Program-made: the position numbers and the translations under genes
Notes under the pieces: generated by a model
Databases searched by the model: none
The model's input: only the letters and a program-made list of their open reading frames with translations
Told to the model about the DNA's origin: nothing
Source: Ampelocalamus luodianensis
Lineage: Eukaryota; Streptophyta; Magnoliopsida; Poales; Poaceae
Assembly (NCBI GenBank): GCA_036346255.1
Contig: CM070622.1
Location: 31,832,751-31,896,750 of the forward strand
Length of the DNA: 64,000 nucleotides
Direction: 5' to 3'
Part shown: piece after piece, positions 59,788 to 64,000 of the stretch
Position numbering within the stretch: position 1 is the stretch's first letter
Layout of the letters: the number at the start of each line of letters is the position of its first letter

Positions 59788-60496
59788 CCGGAGGCTCGGG
59801 AGAGTCGGGCACGAACACCCAAAGCGGGATAGCACGGCGTGGCGAATCCCTAATGGTCGGAGACGGCGATGGCGTGGCGAGTGGGTCCCACCGTCGTGGC
59901 TAGGGCTCGGCGCGGCGCGTCGAAACGACACGGCTACGAAACAGACTCAAGGATCTGACCGCTCATCCTAGATCGAACGACCCAAAATCGATGGAACATT
60001 TGGACAGCCCGACTCGATCGTGCACATCCAGTCGTTCATCCTCGATCGAACGGTGGAGAACAAGCAGGGCGCTCGGAAGGAAAGAGAAAAGGCGAAGAGA
60101 CTGACATGCGGGGACCGCATGTCGATTGAGGCAGCAGCAGCGAAGCGAGCTAGGTCAGCGGAGATGGGCCGAAGGAAAGAGATTCGGCCCGAGAGGATTT
60201 TTGAGATTTTAATAGTTTTTCTATTTTAGAAATTACCAGAAATTCAAATAAGCAATAGAAAATAGCAAATGTACTCAGAAAAATTCTAGAAAAATCTAGA
60301 AAATATATCTGAGCACATAGAACCCAAATAAAATAGTTTTGGCTAATGTTCATGTTGGGATTATTCACATTAAATATTTTTTATTAGAAAGTCCAATATT
60401 AAACTTTTGAATTTTAAATCAAATAAATCCAAATGGTGAATTTTCTCCCTACTAACTATTAAAAGATTTTTAAGCTCAGAAAATTAGGATGTTACA

Positions 60497-61835
60497 TTCA
60501 ACCACCTTCTTTGCCTAAGGTTCAGATCTGGTTGGATGAACAAATACTTCAAACTTTTGTGATCCGAATACACTTCACGACGATTACCAATTACGTAATG
60601 ACGCCAAATCTTGAGTGCATGAACCACAACAGCTAATTCCAAGTCATGGGTTAGATAATTGAGTTCATGAGGCCTCAACTGTCTCGATGCATAGGCTACT
60701 ACCTTGCCTTCTTGCATAAGAACACAACCGAGTCCCTGACGAGACGCATTGCAAAAGATATTGAAGCTCTGGTGGACGTCGGGAAGAACAAGAACTGGGA
60801 CTGAAGTCAAACGCTTCTTGAGTTCTTGAAAACTCTTCTCGCAATCAGCGGACCACACAAAATTCTTATCTTTCTTGAGCAACTTAATCATCGGCTTTGC
60901 GAGCTTGGAGAAGTTCTCGATAAAGCGACGATAGTATCCCGCTAAACCAAGAAAACTCCGTACCTCGGTGACCGACTTGGGCTGACCCCAAGATAGTACA
61001 TCGCTGACCTTGCTAGGATCCACAGCTATGCCTCCTGCTGATAGAACATGGCCCAAGAATGCCACTTCCTTCAAACAGGATTCGCACTTGCTGAACTTTG
61101 CATACAGCTGGTGCTCACGCAACTTTTCCAATACGAGCTTCAGGTGCTCAGCATGTTCTTCATCGTTCTTGGAGTAGATAAGAATATCATCGATGAAGAT
61201 CACCACAAACTTATCCAGATACTCCATGAACACCGAATTCATCAGATTCATGAACAGGGCAGGAGCATTGGTTAAGCCAAAAGACATGACGGTGTACTCG
61301 TACAGGCCATAACGAGTAGAAAAAGGCGTCTTCGAAATGTCTTCAGATCTGATCCTAACTTGATGATATCTCAATCTCAAATCAATCTTGGAGAATACCC
61401 GAGCTCCGGCCAACTGGTCAAAAAGATCGTCGATGTGGGGCAAAGGGTACTTGTTCTTTACCGTCACTTCATTAAGCGGACGGTAATCAACGCACATGCG
61501 CAGAGTCTTGTCCTTCTTCTTCACAAATATTACTGAACAACCCCAAGGAGATGAGCTAGGGTAGATGAAACCCATCTCTTGAAGCTCACCTAGTTGCTTC
61601 TTCAGCTCCTTCAACTCATTAGGAGGCATTCGATACGGCCTCTTCGAAATCGAGCGGTACCGGGCAGCAACTCGATGACAAACTCAAGGTCTCGAACTGG
61701 AGGCATCCCAGGCAACTCTTCGGGGAAAACATCCGCGAAGTCACACACCGTTGGGACATCTTGAATCTGCGGAGCCGGCTTCACTTCAAGTGTGCAGAGA
61801 TACGGTCCTTGCAGCTGTGGCAAAAACCCAACCTG
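60497..61835 (-). pseudogene. Reverse transcriptase and RNase H part of element I pol
   Basis: Apart from one frame change near 61640, this is open for about 380 codons (61629-60497). RT signatures in order are GFIYPSSSPWGC, RMCVDYRPLNEVTVKNKYP, FSKIDLRLRYHQ and VVIFIDDILIYSK (catalytic Asp pair intact). RNase H begins VLVLPDVHQSFNIFCNASRQ, where a catalytic Asp is replaced by Asn, and continues to YSDHKSLKYLF and DLNLRQRRWL at solo LTR J. Upstream (61820-61640) is the protease-RT linker (FADVFPEELPGMPPVRDLEF). This is the best-kept RT in the window. Confidence 0.88.
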
Positions 61836-62257
61836 TTAAGCAGAGGGACTTGTGAGGTAGACGACCTTCCTGGCACAATCAATTTGCCTCAAATGTTGGG
61901 ACAACCAATCCATGCCAAGAATCACATCCAAACTCGCTGAGTTGAGTAGGATAAGATTCGCCAAGAATTCCACTCCTTCGACTTCAATGGAGACATCCCG
62001 GCACTCTTGATCAGCTCTTATTTTCGAACCCGAAGAGCGGATGAGCAAAGGAACAACCAAAGGAACAAGGTGAAGATCACTAGCAACAGCAAAAGACTTT
62101 GAAATAAAGGAATGCGAAGCTCCAGAATCGAACAACACTGTAGCAGGACCAGAGTTGACAAGAAGCGTACCCAATACAACGTCAGGTGCCTCCTGTGCCT
62201 CCTCGGTCAAGATGTGGTTGACTCGACCACTTCCCAAGCCTTGGGTCTTATGGATAG
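61836..62257 (-). pseudogene. Protease part of element I pol, truncated by element K
   Basis: Open frame with VVLGTLLVNSGPATVLFDSG and ASHSFISKSFA. The active-site D-S-G is intact here, unlike in A and C. It ends VILGMDWLSQHLRQIDCARK, the conserved protease end of this lineage. The gag part that should precede it was displaced when K inserted at 62258; it lies beyond the window. Confidence 0.85.
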
Positions 62258-64000
62258 TGTAACATCCCAATTTTGGGCTTGTGTTTCAAATGTAAGAAAA
62301 TGAGTAGAAATTAAAACTTTTTCTTACATCATGTATTTCTTGTATGTACTAAACAATTATTGTACAAGAGTTATGGAAATACATAGTCACAAGTCTTTGA
62401 TCCAAATCTTGATCCTTCAAAAACATTCTTGTTCCATCTTGTGGTAATCTCCTGGAAATATTTTTCTAAATTCTTGGGTTGGTATGTGACCCCTCTGAAA
62501 AATTTCACAATTTTTAGAAATTATTTGAATACTTTTGGAGGTCAGTCAAACCTACTCAAATTCTGGTCAAACTGGGGACCAGCACCTTGTGGAATTTTTG
62601 GAGGAAAATGTATAGCACAAAAACCTTTGGAAATTTTATACAAGGTCAATAACTCAGCTAGCAAGCTCCTGTAAAAATTTCATAATTTTTGGAGTGAGTT
62701 TGCTACCTCAAGCAAATCCCCAAACTTCAGCTCGGTTTGAAACCCAAAAATTAGGGCCGAGTCAGACTCGGGCTCAAGTCAGACCCGAGTCCGACCCAGC
62801 TTTTGGTCTCGGTCGAGCCAGCCGCTTAGACCTCCTCGGGCTCGCGCCACTTGGGCGTCAGCGGTGGGTGGTCCAGGCCGTTGGATTCTCATCCAATGCT
62901 CCCGACCTCCCCGCTGCTCTACTAAGCATTGGAGCACCCTCAGCCGAGTGATGTTGATCCTGCAGTCTAGGACCTCCCCAGGACCTCCTCTCCGCTAAGA
63001 CCTCCTCTGCCTCGGGAGATCAAGGACGTCCAGGACCTCCCCAAGTGCATCAGGGACGTCTAGGACCTCCCTCAACCCTGTTTTTCTTCTCCACGACCTC
63101 CCCGAGGTTTGGTCATCATGGGTTTCGAGCCCCTGTGCCGGTGTCAGTGTCAGAGCGGTTGGGAGTAGTGGCCTGTCACTTTTTGGTCCTTCCCAACGTC
63201 TCTTTCTGCCACACATTTAATGTGTCGGACCTTTTGCCTAAAGAAGTCGACCCTACCGGCTCTGTCACATCTAGCAAGTCCATGGCGGGGTGTGTGCACC
63301 GAAGCTTGCTCGCCATGGCTATGCTCTTTTGTCTACATAAGACCCCGAGCTCCTCCTGTCTCCTTTAGTCTTTCTCTCCTCCACCAAACTTCAAGAACAC
63401 ACCATTGTCGGTTTTGAAGTTCTTCAAGATCACCCAGAGCTCTGCGTTTAATTGCCAACTTGGTTTCCAACTTGTTCAATTATTCCACCTCGCGCATCTT
63501 TTCTTAACCAAATCGGTTGGTTTCAGGGAAGGTATTGTGGGGACTGTTTCTTCAAGTCCGTCCTTTGCTTTCTTCTTCGTCTCAAACAAGCTTGGTCACG
63601 GAGCACCTCTTTCGACATCAACCTCTCCTCCGAGCTCCTCTGGACCTCATCTTGGCCCTGGTGAGTTCATCCTAGCCTCCTAGAGCTCGAGGATTAGCTT
63701 AGTTAGAGCGTAGCATAGCTTTGTCGTTGTTTTCAGTTTTGCCGAAACCCTAATTACCACCCTCTCCGGCTCGCGCTGCGTCGAGCCATCGCGCCGAGAG
63801 CTAGCCCGATGAGTCGCGGTGCTTTTATGAGCGTAGTGGTGCCCTTGGTTCCCGCCGACGTGGTCCACGTCGCCGGTGGTGAACTCTCCTTTGGCTCGGG
63901 CATTTTTGCCGTGTCGTACTCGGACAGGATCCGTTAGCTTATGATTGGCATTAATGGTGTCAGAGGTTGTCCTTTATTCTTTGTCTTGCGCGGTGTCGCG
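62258..64000 (+). repeat. Element K: LTR, C/D family, cut by window end
   Basis: It starts TGTAACATCCCAATTTTGGG, followed by GTGTTTCAAATGTAAG as in the C LTR. Left flank GATAG (62253-62257) is the candidate target duplication. GC-richer sequence with GACCTCC repeats occupies 62750-63120, then a promoter-like TACATAAGACC (63336) and leader. Open frames here are not gene-like. Whether K is a solo LTR or a full element cannot be seen. Confidence 0.82.
62950..63115 (+). repeat. Short GGACCTCC-type minisatellite in LTR K
   Basis: About seven GACCTCC cores in 165 bases, the reverse complement of the GGAGGTC core in LTRs D and I, so in the same sense relative to the LTR. K has fewer copies than D or I. 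Confidence 0.65.

Larger units (their letters stand above)
57332..60496 (-). mobile_element. Solo LTR J, 3165 bp, target duplication TTCAA
   Basis: Flanked by TTCAA (57327-57331, 60497-60501). It starts TGTCGGGACCC and ends GGATGTTACA, so it is reversed. Removing it rejoins the RNase H coding sequence of element I exactly (ATCAATTTCAACCACC). It is of the same family as the B LTR. The GC-rich 59280-59980 segment is U3-side sequence, not a gene. Confidence 0.94.
49506..62257 (-). mobile_element. Element I: minus-strand chromovirus, 5' end outside window
   Basis: Its 3' LTR (reversed) begins at 49506 with TGTGAGGACCC inside an exon of the plant mobile domain pseudogene; CCCGT (49501-49505) is the candidate target duplication. 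The internal region runs from 55834 to 62257 and is interrupted by solo LTR J; the LTR is interrupted by solo LTR H. K starts at 62258 within the gag-protease area. Pol parts line up in family order once H and J are removed. Confidence 0.88.

Noticed and set aside
59284..59971. Open frames in the GC-rich part of LTR J
   Set aside because: Inside a solo LTR whose removal restores a pol gene; composition explains them.

Overview
The window is plant nuclear DNA, almost certainly from a large, repeat-rich grass genome. It contains one intact, intron-bearing plant gene, EMC4 (42757-46853, minus strand), the ruined remains of one plant mobile domain gene, and about 54 kb of nested LTR retrotransposons. 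The Ty3/gypsy elements are chromoviruses. Their pol order is PR-RT-RH-INT-chromodomain, their LTRs are unusually long (3.1-5.1 kb), and they are primed by initiator Met tRNA. They look closest to the Tekay/Del clade; the clade call is from memory of the family, not from a search. There are no tRNA or rRNA genes, no CRISPR array and no bacterial features.

Layout (letters are mine). A: 1-9735, plus strand, a chromovirus whose 5' LTR is cut by the window edge and whose 4.1-kb 3' LTR is complete; it sits inside the integrase gene of B. B: 9736-18254, minus strand, an LTR-internal-LTR-internal recombinant in which one LTR has a primer binding site on one side and a polypurine tract on the other. 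C: 18255-34476, plus strand, with a badly deleted 5' LTR and a 5.1-kb 3' LTR; solo LTR D (29344-34468) landed three bases from the end of that LTR. E: 34477-36497, a partial LTR that C probably entered. F: 36498-41799, another partial LTR, split by a SIRE/Maximus-like copia solo LTR, G (37327-40577). Then a short low-TE island holds EMC4 and, upstream of it, a plant mobile domain pseudogene. Element I (49506-62257, minus) broke that pseudogene and was itself hit by solo LTR H (52488-55771), solo LTR J (57332-60496) and element K (62258 to the window end).

Four solo LTRs carry perfect 5-bp target duplications (GTCTC, ATATG, ACAAC, TTCAA), so insertion order and orientation are well fixed. The gag-pol genes are all broken by small indels, although long stretches stay open. 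The host gene EMC4 has every splice site and codon in order.

The most interesting signal is inside the LTRs. Families that differ in length and in most of their sequence share small conserved islands in the transcribed part of the LTR: a roughly 60-bp block containing the perfect palindrome CTATTCGAATAG, and three small hairpins downstream of it. The hairpin stems change on both arms between copies, which is the mark of a selected RNA structure. I propose a structured leader module, perhaps for genome dimerisation or packaging. That function is inference.
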